Notes: generated by a model from the sequence alone, not told the origin. 9,678 bases of DNA from Firmicutes bacterium UBA911 (GCA_002294005.1 DBEH01000022.1:1-9678), one strand, 5' to 3'; positions 1-7,134 are shown, counted from the first letter of the stretch. Made by a program: numbers and translations.

Positions 1-1
1 T

Positions 2-20
2 ACTAACTCTTGACACGGAC
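2..20. repeat. Left copy of a 19-bp terminal inverted repeat
   Basis: The bases actaactcttgacacggac at 2-20 are the exact reverse complement of 9660-9678. Similarity stops abruptly inward (21 versus 9659). Outward it reaches the window edge, so the repeat may be longer outside. It contains TTGACA but has no -10 hexamer at normal spacing here. No transposase lies between the copies. Confidence 0.9.
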
Positions 21-36
21 CTGGGGTCGTCTTTTC

Positions 37-66
37 TTGCCCGCTCCGTGCCGGGTGTGGTATAAT
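37..66 (+). promoter_or_regulatory. Promoter of tRNA-Leu
   Basis: A perfect TATAAT at 61-66 is preceded by TGG (extended -10, TG at 58-59). A weak -35, TTGCCC at 37-42, lies 18 nt upstream. The mature tRNA begins 15 nt after the -10 box, so the leader is very short. This looks like a sigma-A promoter serving the tRNA gene. Confidence 0.7.
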
Positions 67-81
67 TCACTTGTACTTTAA

Positions 82-169
<88 letters not shown>

Positions 170-177
170 GGAAGATC

Positions 178-204
178 AAGGCCTCCCGGAATTCGGGAGG
201 CCTT
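178..204 (+). terminator. Hairpin after tRNA-Leu, probable terminator
   Basis: An 11-bp perfect stem (178-188 with 194-204) closes a 5-nt loop, starting 9 nt after the tRNA. The following bases are only loosely T-rich, so intrinsic termination may be inefficient. The hairpin also lies downstream of the convergent LysM gene and could block transcripts from both sides. Confidence 0.7.
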
Positions 205-273
205 AGTGCTTGGTGCCTGTGCTCTTCTGTTTCTGTCTGGCCCCAAGGTCACTCGGCCGCGGGCTTCTTCTTG

Positions 274-912
274 TTACGCCCGGACGAGCTGCCGGCCGTC
301 CCAGTTGTACCTTCGGATCAGCCCGGCGGGCCCCGTCACTTCCACGGCGCCGCTCTCCACCCGGAACCCGGCGTTGGCGGGCGCCGGTTCCCAGTCCAGC
401 AGCACCGCCGGGCGTTCGTCCTCCCAACCCAGAACGAAGAACCAGTTCGGTTGACCGGTCCCGTTGTCTGACCCAATTATCACCTGCACCCGGTCATCGC
501 TCGCCATCCGGCCCGTGGCCGACACCCGCAACGGCAGGTTGACTCCTTCGCGGCGCCATACCACCCGCCAGCCGCCGACGCAGGTGAAGTCGATCACCAC
601 CACCCCGCTCGTCCGGGGATCGGTCCGGAAAATGATCACCCGCTCGGACACCCTCCGGCCGCTTAATTTGATTTCCTGAGTCTCGACCACCGTGGCTCCG
701 GCCGGCACGAACTGCTCGATTCTGGGTGCAATCACCAGGCAGTCCTGGGCGTCCCGCACCGGAAGCACGATGATTTCGCCCACCTTTAGGCGGTGGGGCC
801 GGCGCCTGATGTGCGCGTTGACTCTCAACACATCGACCATCTTGATGGAGAACCCCTTGCAGATCTTGAACAGGGTGTCGCCCGGTCTTACCTTGTAATG
901 ATGCACGGCCAA
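274..912 (-). CDS. LysM-domain protein of unknown function
   Basis: Encodes about 212 residues. Residues 5-51 form a single LysM domain (HHYKVRPGDTLFKIC start, ending KVGEIIVLP), a fold that binds N-acetylglucosamine polymers such as peptidoglycan or spore cortex. The remaining 160 residues match no family I recognise; they are rich in V, R, W and G and look beta-rich. There is no signal peptide or membrane segment, so it may act inside the cell or, like SafA-type proteins, in the spore coat; that role is inference. The start is TTG at 912 with AGAAGGG only 3 nt upstream. GTG at 906 has better spacing (9 nt), so the true protein may be 2 residues shorter. It converges on the tRNA-Leu gene and stands alone. 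Confidence 0.82.
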   Translation of the reverse strand: MAVHHYKVRPGDTLFKICKGFSIKMVDVLRVNAHIRRRPHRLKVGEIIVLPVRDAQDCLVIAPRIEQFVPAGATVVETQEIKLSGRRVSERVIIFRTDPRTSGVVVIDFTCVGGWRVVWRREGVNLPLRVSATGRMASDDRVQVIIGSDNGTGQPNWFFVLGWEDERPAVLLDWEPAPANAGFRVESGAVEVTGPAGLIRRYNWDGRQLVRA

Positions 913-1127
913 TCGCCCTTCTTTCGGAAAGGTTATAGCGCATCATATGCCCCAACCGCCCCAAGTGACATTAGACAGTTGGCACGCGATGTCCAGGCGC
1001 CGCCGATGGCCGCGCGTCGCTTCGTGGATTGCCGCTGGGGCTCTCAAGGGGCAGGGTGTGAGCCGTCTGGGGGTGTGGATGGCCGTGCGTCGCTTTAAGG
1101 CGCGCCCCGCCTCCCGGTGCTTAGAGT
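913..1127. other. Non-coding spacer between LysM gene and sod
   Basis: This spacer separates two divergently transcribed genes. Open frames here have poor protein character and no good ribosome site. It holds an imperfect direct repeat of 18 bp (1005-1022 and 1078-1095). I found no convincing promoter for the LysM gene; TATGAT or TATAAC on the minus strand near 925-945 has no good -35. Confidence 0.5.
1005..1095. repeat. Short direct repeat pair, 73-bp period
   Basis: Bases 1005-1022 and 1078-1095 (gatggccgYgcgtcgctt) match at 17 of 18 positions and lie 73 bp apart in non-coding sequence. Function unknown; it may be the remnant of a tandem duplication. Confidence 0.55.
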
Positions 1128-1152
1128 GCCGGGCCGGACTTGCAGGCCCGGT
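1128..1152. promoter_or_regulatory. GC-rich inverted repeat upstream of sod
   Basis: CCGGGCC at 1129-1135 pairs with GGCCCGG at 1145-1151 around a 9-nt loop, with a G-T wobble outside. It overlaps the possible sod -35 box (TTGCAG, 1140-1145), which would suit an operator. No T-tract follows, so a terminator is less likely. Role is inference. Confidence 0.4.
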
Positions 1153-1168
1153 CACAAATGTGTAAGAA
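1140..1168 (+). promoter_or_regulatory. Possible sod promoter
   Basis: TTGCAG (1140-1145) and TAAGAA (1163-1168) are 17 nt apart, 31 nt upstream of the sod ATG. Both boxes deviate from the sigma-A consensus, so the call is tentative. Confidence 0.35.
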
Positions 1169-1198
1169 TTAGGATAAATCAAAAAGGAGGCCGGGTCA

Positions 1199-1792
1199 AT
1201 GCACAGTCTTCCTTCTCTGCCATACGCTTACGGCGCCCTGGAGCCCCACCTGGACGAGCAGACCGTACGGCTGCACCACGATGCCCACCACAAGGCCTAC
1301 GTGGACGGCTTGAACAACGCCGAGGCCAAGCTGGCCCAAGCCCGCGACCGGGGCGACTACGCGCTGGTGAAGCACTGGGAGCGCGAGCTGGCCTTCCATG
1401 GCGCCGGTCACCAACTGCACACCCTGTTCTGGGAAAACATGCGCCCGGACGGAGGCGGGCCTCCCGACGGCGCCGTTGCGGCTCGGATTGAGGCCGACTT
1501 CGGAACCTTTGCGGTCTTCCGCAAGTACTTCTCGGCCGCCGCCACGGTGGTCGAGGGCTCCGGGTGGGCGCTGCTTTGCTGGAACCGGGAGTTCGGACGC
1601 CTGGAGGTGCTTACCGTGGAAAAGCACCAGAACCTGGCGCTTTGGGACAGTGTGCCGCTTTTGGCCTGTGACGTCTGGGAGCACGCCTATTATCTGAGAT
1701 ACCAGAACAAACGCGCCGCCTGGATTGAAGCCTGGTGGAACCTGGTGAACTGGGACGACGTAAACCGCCGGTTGCAGGCCGCCAGGGGCTGA
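1199..1792 (+). CDS. sod: Superoxide dismutase, Fe/Mn family
   Basis: Encodes 197 residues, the normal length. The enzyme dismutates superoxide to oxygen and hydrogen peroxide in the cytoplasm. The four metal ligands are present: His26, His74, Asp158 and His162, the last two in the signature DVWEHAYY (158-165). The active-site Tyr34 and the HGAGHQLHTLFW segment (67-78) are also kept. The region that carries the metal-tuning Gln in Mn enzymes reads EKHQN (141-145), so Fe, Mn or cambialistic use cannot be settled by eye. The ATG at 1199 follows a strong AAAGGAGG (1183-1190) with 8-nt spacing. The gene is monocistronic, followed by a terminator, and converges on apgM. In an anaerobe it would serve defence against oxygen exposure. 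Confidence 0.97.
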   Translation: MHSLPSLPYAYGALEPHLDEQTVRLHHDAHHKAYVDGLNNAEAKLAQARDRGDYALVKHWERELAFHGAGHQLHTLFWENMRPDGGGPPDGAVAARIEADFGTFAVFRKYFSAAATVVEGSGWALLCWNREFGRLEVLTVEKHQNLALWDSVPLLACDVWEHAYYLRYQNKRAAWIEAWWNLVNWDDVNRRLQAARG

Positions 1793-1825
1793 AAGGGGCA
1801 AAAACCCCGCGCTTTCCATGCCGGC

Positions 1826-1860
1826 AAGCCTTCCGGTGCTGCCGGAAGGCTTCCTTATTG
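1826..1860 (+). terminator. Intrinsic terminator of sod
   Basis: An 11-bp perfect stem (1826-1836 with 1842-1852) with a 5-nt loop is followed by TTCCTTATT, 33 nt after the sod stop. The opposite strand lacks a T-tract, so it mainly serves the + strand, though it also sits downstream of apgM. Confidence 0.85.
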
Positions 1861-1872
1861 CTACCGCCCGCC

Positions 1873-1971
1873 CCCGTGGACGAAGTAAGTCATCAGTTCG
1901 CAACTCTTAACTGTAGACGTGGACAGCTTTGCCTTTCCGCCCGTGAACGAAGTAGGGCATCAGTTCGTAAC
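1873..1971. repeat. Duplicated 3' coding tail of apgM, 67-bp period
   Basis: Bases 1873-1904 and 1940-1971 match at 28 of 32 positions. The right copy lies inside apgM and encodes the ELMPYFVHG tail. The left copy lies just beyond the apgM stop; read on the minus strand in the matching frame it gives E-L-M-T-Y-F-V-H-G-G-G-R and then a stop. This is a degenerate second C-terminal end. Confidence 0.8.
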
Positions 1972-3148
1972 CCGTCGGGAAATAGAGGCCGCCTTGCGCC
2001 GCCGAAACCTCGTCAAAACCGCGGTCCGGCCGCGGCCCGCCGCCGTCTCCCTCCCCGAGGATGGCGAACGGCACCGGATCGTCCGAATGGGTCCTGGTGC
2101 GAACCGGCGTGGGGTGGTCCGGAAGCACCATTACCCGGAAGGGGCCGATGTCTTTCACGCCGCGCAGGACCTCCCCGAGCACCTGCCGGTCGATTTCTTC
2201 GATCGCTCTGATCTTGGTTTCCAAGTCCCCTTGGTGCGCAGCCTCGTCCGGAGCTTCCACGTGGATCAGGGCGAAGTCGGCCCCGGAACCAAGCGCCTGC
2301 AGGGCCGCGGCCGCCTTCCCGCGGAAGTTGGTGTGAATCGTACCGGTTGCACCTTCGACCTCAATGCTCTCCAGGCCGGCGCAAAGCCCGATGCCTTTGA
2401 TCAGGTCCACGGCCGAAATAACGACTCCACTCAGCCCGAACAGGTCACGAAACAGAGGAAGAGCCAGCCGCCGGCCTTGCCCCCAGAACCAGATGGAGTT
2501 CGCCGGGCGCTCGTTTCGCTGCCGGCGTTCCCGGTTCACGGGGTGTCCGGAGAGCAGTTCGGCGCTTTGGGCCATGAGCGATTTCAGCACCCCGTCACCA
2601 ATCCCGGCCGGCAGGTGCAGTCGCACCTCCTTTCCAGGAATGTCGTGCGGCGGAGTCAGCACGGTGTCCGCCGGCCCCCCCCGCCACACCAGCAGGTGCC
2701 GGTAGCTGATGCCGGGGTGAAAGCGGAGCGTGGCGGAACCAAGCTTTTTGTCCAAAAAGACAATCAGTTCGCGGGCCTCGGCCGTGCTGATTCCACCTGC
2801 GCTGTAGTCGGCCATTTCCCGCTCCGCGTAGGGTTGGGCGTCGGTAAGGGTGACCAGGTTGCAGCGGAAGGCGACGTCCTCTTCCTTCAGGGCGATTCCC
2901 ATGCTCACCGCCTCCAGCGACGCCCTCCCGGTATAGTACTTCTGCGGGTCGTAGCCCATCACCGAAAGGTTGGCCACGTCGCTGCCCGGAGGAAACCCGG
3001 GCGGCACCGTCCGCACCCGCCCGATCTCCCCCCGGGCCGCCACCAGGTCCATGTGTGGCGTCCGGGCATACTGCAGCGGCGTCAGCCCGTCCAGTTCCGG
3101 CCGGGGCTCGTCCGCCATCCCGTCTCCCACCAGCACGATGAATTTCAA
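1907..3148 (-). CDS. apgM: 2,3-bisphosphoglycerate-independent phosphoglycerate mutase, archaeal type
   Basis: Encodes 413 residues of the alkaline-phosphatase superfamily; it interconverts 3- and 2-phosphoglycerate in the cytoplasm. Visible features: metal-binding Asp9 in VGDGMAD, the phospho-accepting Ser56 in GSDVANLS (55-62), the ADYSAGGIST segment (113-122), HVEAPDEAAH (296-305) with Asp301 and His305, and the LPDHPTP site (342-348) with Asp344 and His345 plus His354. Length matches the ApgM family rather than the 510-residue GpmI family. Some relatives were first annotated as homoserine kinase-like, but the full metal site favours the mutase. Start is TTG at 3148, with GGAAGGAG 11 nt upstream; the MKFIVLVGDGMAD beginning fits the family. 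It has no close partner on its strand: the next minus-strand gene upstream ends at 3635, beyond a + strand gene. A second copy of its tail follows its stop codon. Confidence 0.94.
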   Translation of the reverse strand: MKFIVLVGDGMADEPRPELDGLTPLQYARTPHMDLVAARGEIGRVRTVPPGFPPGSDVANLSVMGYDPQKYYTGRASLEAVSMGIALKEEDVAFRCNLVTLTDAQPYAEREMADYSAGGISTAEARELIVFLDKKLGSATLRFHPGISYRHLLVWRGGPADTVLTPPHDIPGKEVRLHLPAGIGDGVLKSLMAQSAELLSGHPVNRERRQRNERPANSIWFWGQGRRLALPLFRDLFGLSGVVISAVDLIKGIGLCAGLESIEVEGATGTIHTNFRGKAAAALQALGSGADFALIHVEAPDEAAHQGDLETKIRAIEEIDRQVLGEVLRGVKDIGPFRVMVLPDHPTPVRTRTHSDDPVPFAILGEGDGGGPRPDRGFDEVSAAQGGLYFPTGYELMPYFVHGRKGKAVHVYS

Positions 3149-3424
3149 AGCGCTTCACGCTCCTTCCCGTCGTTGGGTGACTGTTCGGCGCACGAAAGCC
3201 CGCCTCCTGCATCCGCCTGGAAAACATCCCCCGCCCAGCAGGGAATAACGCCCGCTTGTCAAATCATTTCCCGCAAACCATGCTATGGGTGCCAAACCAA
3301 GCGAAAAGGGGCCTCCGGACAAGCGTACAGGGCCTATCCAGCCGACATCTGCATAAAATATCCGGAGAGAAGCGGGAACAGGCGTTTGGAGTCCAACAAT
3401 CCAAAAAGCAAGGGGGTAACAGGA
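3149..3424. other. Divergent spacer between apgM and the small gene
   Basis: This 276-nt spacer must hold the start signals of apgM (-) and of the + strand gene at 3425. A TTGACA on the minus strand (3258-3263) and a TTGTCA on the plus strand (3256-3261) overlap, but neither has a good -10 box at normal distance. A TAAAAT-like box at 3353-3358 could serve the + gene without a clear -35. No RNA gene or riboswitch was recognised. Confidence 0.4.
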
Positions 3425-3622
3425 TTGAACCGCTATACGCTGACCGTGATCCGGGAAGTGGACGATACGGTATATTTCAATATGTTTGTAAACGGCACCC
3501 CGATAAACCCGAGCAGTGTCCTCTGCTTGAAACGGGAACTCTTTGACCGGTTGTTCAAAGACTTGTTCCGCGGTTCCAGAGGAAACTGCATTAAGGCTTT
3601 CTGCGCCCACCCCAGGCCCTAG
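3425..3622 (+). CDS. Small hypothetical protein, 65 aa
   Basis: I do not recognise a family. The frame starts at TTG 3425, 8 nt after AGGGGG (3411-3416), and ends 12 nt before the convergent DedA stop. The predicted protein reads naturally: a beta-like N-terminal half (RYTLTVIREV, TVYFNMFVNG), then an amphipathic helix (CLKRELFDRLFKDLF, about residues 35-49) and a basic tail with Cys. This composition differs sharply from the R/P/G-rich translation of the same frame upstream, which is only the shadow of apgM. There is no membrane segment. The opposite strand also has an open frame (3155-3610) but with poorer protein character. Evidence is composition and ribosome site only. Confidence 0.6.
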   Translation: MNRYTLTVIREVDDTVYFNMFVNGTPINPSSVLCLKRELFDRLFKDLFRGSRGNCIKAFCAHPRP

Positions 3623-3634
3623 CTTAACCAGTGC

Positions 3635-4234
3635 CTAGAACAGCGCTTTGCGTTTGCGGTCCAGGTGCGTTAAGACCGCCACCACCGTCAACCCCCCGAG
3701 CACGGCGATTCCGACCAGGCGTGGCTGGATGAAGCTTAGGATCGCCGGCCACTGGGAACCAAAGAACATCCCCACACCAAGATACGCGGTCCCCCAACCC
3801 AAAGCATAAAGCGAGTTGTACAAAAGGAACCAGCCCACCTGAAGCTGGGCCAAACCGGCCAAGTAGGGCGTAAGGTTGCCGGCTCCGGGCACAAAGCGGC
3901 CCAAAAGCACAAACAAACCCGCCGAATGGGCCGGCAGGGTTTGGGCCTGTTCCAGTCTCTCGGGCGTGATGTGGAGGAAGCGGCCGTAACGCCGGAAAAA
4001 CGGGGTGCCGACGTTTCGGCCGAGTCCGTAGGCCAGCACGGAGCCGACGGTGTACCCGCCAAAAGCCGCCGCCAGCGTAAGCGGGAAACTCAGCGCTCCC
4101 TGGTGCACCAGCACCCCGGCCAGAATCATGACCACCGTCCCCGGAAAGAATGGTACTCCCAGGGATTCCAAAACCGTTCCCAGCACCACGCCGCCCAGTC
4201 CCAACGCCGACAGAGAGTCGAGGACGGACTCCAA
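3635..4234 (-). CDS. DedA-family (VTT domain) membrane protein
   Basis: Encodes 199 residues, mostly hydrophobic, with several membrane segments (roughly 12-22, 33-46, 52-71, 105-119, 130-157, 173-189). Family marks are the re-entrant loop ESLGVPFFPG (23-32) and GRFVPGAGNLTPYLAG (112-127). DedA proteins are inner-membrane transporters of the SNARE-associated/VTT superfamily; several members flip phospholipids such as undecaprenyl phosphate or phosphatidylethanolamine. The substrate here cannot be told. Of four charged residues important in E. coli YqjA (E39, D51, R130, R136), Glu23 and Arg113 are kept, but the PG[D/E] acid is Thr33 and the second Arg is Gly119. Start is TTG at 4234, 7 nt after GGGGAGGGG, with an in-frame TAA just upstream. 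It follows pyk by 86 nt on the same strand and may be the last gene of the run. Confidence 0.9.
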   Translation of the reverse strand: MESVLDSLSALGLGGVVLGTVLESLGVPFFPGTVVMILAGVLVHQGALSFPLTLAAAFGGYTVGSVLAYGLGRNVGTPFFRRYGRFLHITPERLEQAQTLPAHSAGLFVLLGRFVPGAGNLTPYLAGLAQLQVGWFLLYNSLYALGWGTAYLGVGMFFGSQWPAILSFIQPRLVGIAVLGGLTVVAVLTHLDRKRKALF

Positions 4235-4320
4235 CGGTTATCCCCTCCCCGGGTTTAGGATACCCCGCCGGGCCGAACGCATCCGCGGCAGATTTACCCG
4301 GGTGGTGTGCCGGCCGGTAT

Positions 4321-6078
4321 TTAGAGGACGCGCGTGGCGCCGCTGTAGACCAGCCCGCGCAGGGCGTCGATGGTCACGATCGCCCCTTCGTCCAGCGTTT
4401 CGGTCGCCCCGGCAACCCCCACGATCACCGGCAGGTTGAACTGCAGACACACCACGGCGGCGTGTGAGGTCAGCCCGCCGACTTCGGTGATTACTCCGGA
4501 CGATTTTTCGATCGCCGGGACGTAGTCCCGCTCGGTGCTCCGGGTGACCAGGATGTCCCCCGGCTCGATCTTGGCCAGGGCTTCCTCTGCGCTGTGGACG
4601 ATCTTCAGGCTGCCGGTGACCGCCCGGTTGCCGATTCCGGTGCCCCGGGCCAGCACATTGCCGACGGTGTGCACTTTGAGCAGGTTGGTGCTGCCGTGCG
4701 TGCCCACCGGCACACCGGCGGTGATGACGACCAGGTCGCCGCCGCGAATCAGGCCAGCGGCCAGGGCGGCTTGAATGGAGGCGGAGATCATGCGGTCGGT
4801 GTCCTCGATCTCTTCTTCAACGTGGACCGGCTGCACTCCCCACAACAAGGCCAGGCGCCGCACCACGTCTTGCCTGGGGGTTACCGCGACGATCGGCCGG
4901 GCCGGCCGGTACTTGGCCACCATCCGCGCCGTGTACCCGGTCTGGGTGGCGGTGATGATGGCGGCGGCGCCGAGGTCGGCGGCGGTGGCGCAGGTGGCGT
5001 AGCTGATGGCGTCGGTGACCGTGCGGCGTGAGATGTCCCGGTGCCGCTGCTGAAGGAGCATGCCGTACGGGAGGCCGCCTTCCGCGCGGCGGGCGATACG
5101 GTCCATGGTCTCCACCGCCGCCACCGGATACTCCCCGGTGGCCGTTTCGGCCGAGAGCATCACGGCGTCCGTACCGTCCAGGATGGCATTGGCCACGTCA
5201 CTGGCCTCAGCCCGGGTCGGACGCGGATTCTGAATCATTGATTCCAGCATCTGGGTCGCGGTGATCACGGGCTTGCCGGCCAGGTTGCAGCGGGCGATAA
5301 TCTTCTTTTGGACCAGGGGCACTTCCTCGGCGGCGATCTCGAGCCCCAAATCCCCGCGGGCCACCATCACGGCGTCCGTCACCTTGATGATGTCGTCCAG
5401 GTTTTCGACCGCCTCCCAAGTCTCGATCTTGGCCACGATGTGGGCTTCGGATTCAAACTTCTCCAGGATGGCGCGCACGGAAAGGATGTCCTCGGCCCGC
5501 CGGACGAACGAGGCGGCCACAAAATCGAAGCCCAGCTCCAGGGCGAAATGCAGGTCCCGGATGTCCTTTTCGGTGACGGTGGGGATCGAGGTCCGCACGC
5601 CCGGCAGGTTGACACCCTTGCGACTGGTGAGCAGGGCGTCGTTCAACACCCGGCAGAGCACCTCGCGCCCCTCGACCCGCAACACCTCCAAACCGACCAG
5701 GCCGTCGCCCAAAAGGATGGCGTTGCCCGGTCCCACTTCCCGGGGCAACGGCGGGTAATCGACCGAAATGCGGTGGCGGTCCCCCTTGATCGGCTCGGTG
5801 GTGAGGGTCAGTTCTTCCCCGGCCTTGAGTTCGGCCGGTTCCGGGTCCAGGTTGCCGATTCTGATCTTCGGCCCCTGGAGATCGACCATCACGCCGACCG
5901 TTTTGCCGGTTTCGGCGGCGGCGGCGCGGACGTTGTTGATGCGGCGGCGGTGTTCATCCCGGGAACCGTGGGAAAAATTGTGGCGGGAGATGTTCATGCC
6001 GGACTCGATCATCCGCCTCAGCACGTCGGCCGACTCCGAGGCCGGGCCGACGGTGCAGATTATCTTGGTATGGCGCAA
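4321..6078 (-). CDS. pyk: Pyruvate kinase with C-terminal PEP-utilizer domain
   Basis: Encodes 585 residues. It transfers phosphate from phosphoenolpyruvate to ADP, the last step of glycolysis, in the cytoplasm. The N-terminal barrel opens MRHTKIICTVGP; substrate-binding Arg32, Asn34 and Ser36 lie in RHNFSHG. Further marks are IVAKIET (catalytic Lys region), MVARGDLGLEI, TATQMLESMI and RAEASDVANAILDGTDAVML. Residues about 480-585 are an extra swivelling PEP-utilizer domain with GGLTSHAAVV (His539), as in Bacillus and many Clostridia; it is not needed for basic catalysis in relatives. Length fits this long subtype. Start is TTG at 6078 behind GGTGGAG with 4-nt spacing, a little short. It begins 18 nt after pfkA, so the two are almost surely cotranscribed. 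Confidence 0.97.
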   Translation of the reverse strand: MRHTKIICTVGPASESADVLRRMIESGMNISRHNFSHGSRDEHRRRINNVRAAAAETGKTVGVMVDLQGPKIRIGNLDPEPAELKAGEELTLTTEPIKGDRHRISVDYPPLPREVGPGNAILLGDGLVGLEVLRVEGREVLCRVLNDALLTSRKGVNLPGVRTSIPTVTEKDIRDLHFALELGFDFVAASFVRRAEDILSVRAILEKFESEAHIVAKIETWEAVENLDDIIKVTDAVMVARGDLGLEIAAEEVPLVQKKIIARCNLAGKPVITATQMLESMIQNPRPTRAEASDVANAILDGTDAVMLSAETATGEYPVAAVETMDRIARRAEGGLPYGMLLQQRHRDISRRTVTDAISYATCATAADLGAAAIITATQTGYTARMVAKYRPARPIVAVTPRQDVVRRLALLWGVQPVHVEEEIEDTDRMISASIQAALAAGLIRGGDLVVITAGVPVGTHGSTNLLKVHTVGNVLARGTGIGNRAVTGSLKIVHSAEEALAKIEPGDILVTRSTERDYVPAIEKSSGVITEVGGLTSHAAVVCLQFNLPVIVGVAGATETLDEGAIVTIDALRGLVYSGATRVL

Positions 6079-6096
6079 AATACTCCACCCCCGGGT

Positions 6097-7059
6097 TTAA
6101 ATTGACAAGATTCCGGCCAGACGGTACGCTTCCAGGTCGATCTCTTTCTTTCCGCACAGGCATTCGTCGAGGTCCCAGTGCTCCTGGCGCCCGTTCCGCA
6201 CTCCCACCGCGAGTTTACGCCGCCCGTTCATCAGGAGTTCCACGGCGAGAGCCCCCAAGCGGCTCCCCAGCACCCGGTCCTGGGCGGTCGGGGTGCCCCC
6301 GCGCTGCAGGTGGCCCAGTACGGTCACCTTGGTGTCAAAACCGGTGATCCGTTCTATTTCCCGCCCGAACTCGATGCCGCTTGCCGCTCCCTCCGCGACA
6401 ACGATGACGCTGTGCAGTTTGCCGCGCCGGTAGCCGCGCATCAGCCGGTCGCAGACCTCTTCCACCGAGAACGGCAGCTCCGGAATCAGAATCGACTCCG
6501 CCCCGCCGGCGAGTCCCGCTTCCAGGGCGATGAAGCCGGCCCGCCGCCCCATCACTTCCACGATGAACAGCCGCTCGTGCGACGTGGCCGTATCCCGGAT
6601 CTTGTTGATGGCGTCCACCGCGTTGTTGACGGCGGTGTCAAACCCGATGGAAAGCTCGGTGCCGGGGATGTCGTTGTCAATCGTGGCCGGAATGCAGACC
6701 ACCGGCACCTGAAACTCTTCGTGAAAGAGTTTCGCCCCCATGAACGAGCCGTCCCCGCCGATGATCACCAGCCCCTGGATACGGAAACGTTCGACGTTAT
6801 GGTAGGCGCGCGCCCGGCCCGCGCGCGTCAGGAATTCGTCCGACCGGGCGGTGCGCAGGATGGTCCCGCCCCGGTGGATAATGTCGGCCACCGAACCGAC
6901 CTGCATCGGTCCGATGTCCGCCTCGATGAACCCGGCAAAACCGCGGCTGATGCCCATCACTTCGAGGCCGTGATAAACGGCCTTGCGTACCACCGCCCGA
7001 ATCGCGGCGTTCATCCCGGGCGCGTCGCCGCCGCTGGTCAAAACCCCTATCCGCTGCAA
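6097..7059 (-). CDS. pfkA: ATP-dependent 6-phosphofructokinase
   Basis: Encodes 320 residues, typical for bacterial PfkA. It phosphorylates fructose 6-phosphate to the 1,6-bisphosphate, the committed step of glycolysis. Visible are the ATP loop LTSGGDAPGMN (7-17), IIGGDGS (99-105) with Gly104, which marks ATP rather than pyrophosphate enzymes, PATIDNDIPGT with catalytic Asp128, VEVMGRRAG, and VTVLGHLQRGG. The residue before TIDND is Ala125, where ATP enzymes usually have Gly and pyrophosphate enzymes Lys; ATP use still looks likely. The sequence closely resembles the Geobacillus enzyme, including Arg21, Arg25 and Val54 of the effector site. Start is TTG at 7059, 9 nt after GGAAGGAG. It follows accA by 100 nt across a hairpin and precedes pyk by 18 nt. 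Confidence 0.97.
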   Translation of the reverse strand: MQRIGVLTSGGDAPGMNAAIRAVVRKAVYHGLEVMGISRGFAGFIEADIGPMQVGSVADIIHRGGTILRTARSDEFLTRAGRARAYHNVERFRIQGLVIIGGDGSFMGAKLFHEEFQVPVVCIPATIDNDIPGTELSIGFDTAVNNAVDAINKIRDTATSHERLFIVEVMGRRAGFIALEAGLAGGAESILIPELPFSVEEVCDRLMRGYRRGKLHSVIVVAEGAASGIEFGREIERITGFDTKVTVLGHLQRGGTPTAQDRVLGSRLGALAVELLMNGRRKLAVGVRNGRQEHWDLDECLCGKKEIDLEAYRLAGILSI

Positions 7060-7111
7060 AACCCGCTGCTCCTTCCGGCAATCAAGAATGGCTAAAACCG
7101 CCGGTCATGGA

Positions 7112-7134
7112 CAAACACCCCCGACAGGTCGGGG
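7112..7134 (-). terminator. Hairpin with T-rich tail between accA and pfkA
   Basis: On the minus strand CCCCGA and TCGGGG (7119-7134) form a 6-bp stem with a 4-nt loop, followed by GTGTTTGT. It lies about 25 nt after the accA stop. The short stem and imperfect T-tract suggest a weak terminator or attenuator that lowers expression of pfkA-pyk relative to accDA. Confidence 0.5.

Noticed and set aside
947..1165. A 72-codon + strand frame in the spacer before sod
   Set aside because: No ribosome site, low-complexity R/A/G-rich product, and it overlaps the inverted repeat and likely promoter of sod.
3155..3610. A 151-codon minus-strand frame between dedA and apgM
   Set aside because: Composition is uneven, no family is recognisable, and it overlaps the better + strand candidate at 3425-3622 and the likely apgM promoter region.
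1919..3622. A very long + strand open frame (567 codons)
   Set aside because: It is antisense to apgM, whose protein is unmistakable. Its translation is R/P/G/H-rich with no domain. Only its last 65 codons (from 3425) look like a real protein.
6790..6840. Short GCGC-rich runs as a CRISPR or repeat array
   Set aside because: They are coding sequence of pfkA with high GC and show no regular repeat-spacer pattern; no CRISPR array is present in the window.
6178..7095. Long + strand frames opposite pfkA, pyk, accA and accD
   Set aside because: They are shadows created by high GC codon bias of the well-identified minus-strand genes.
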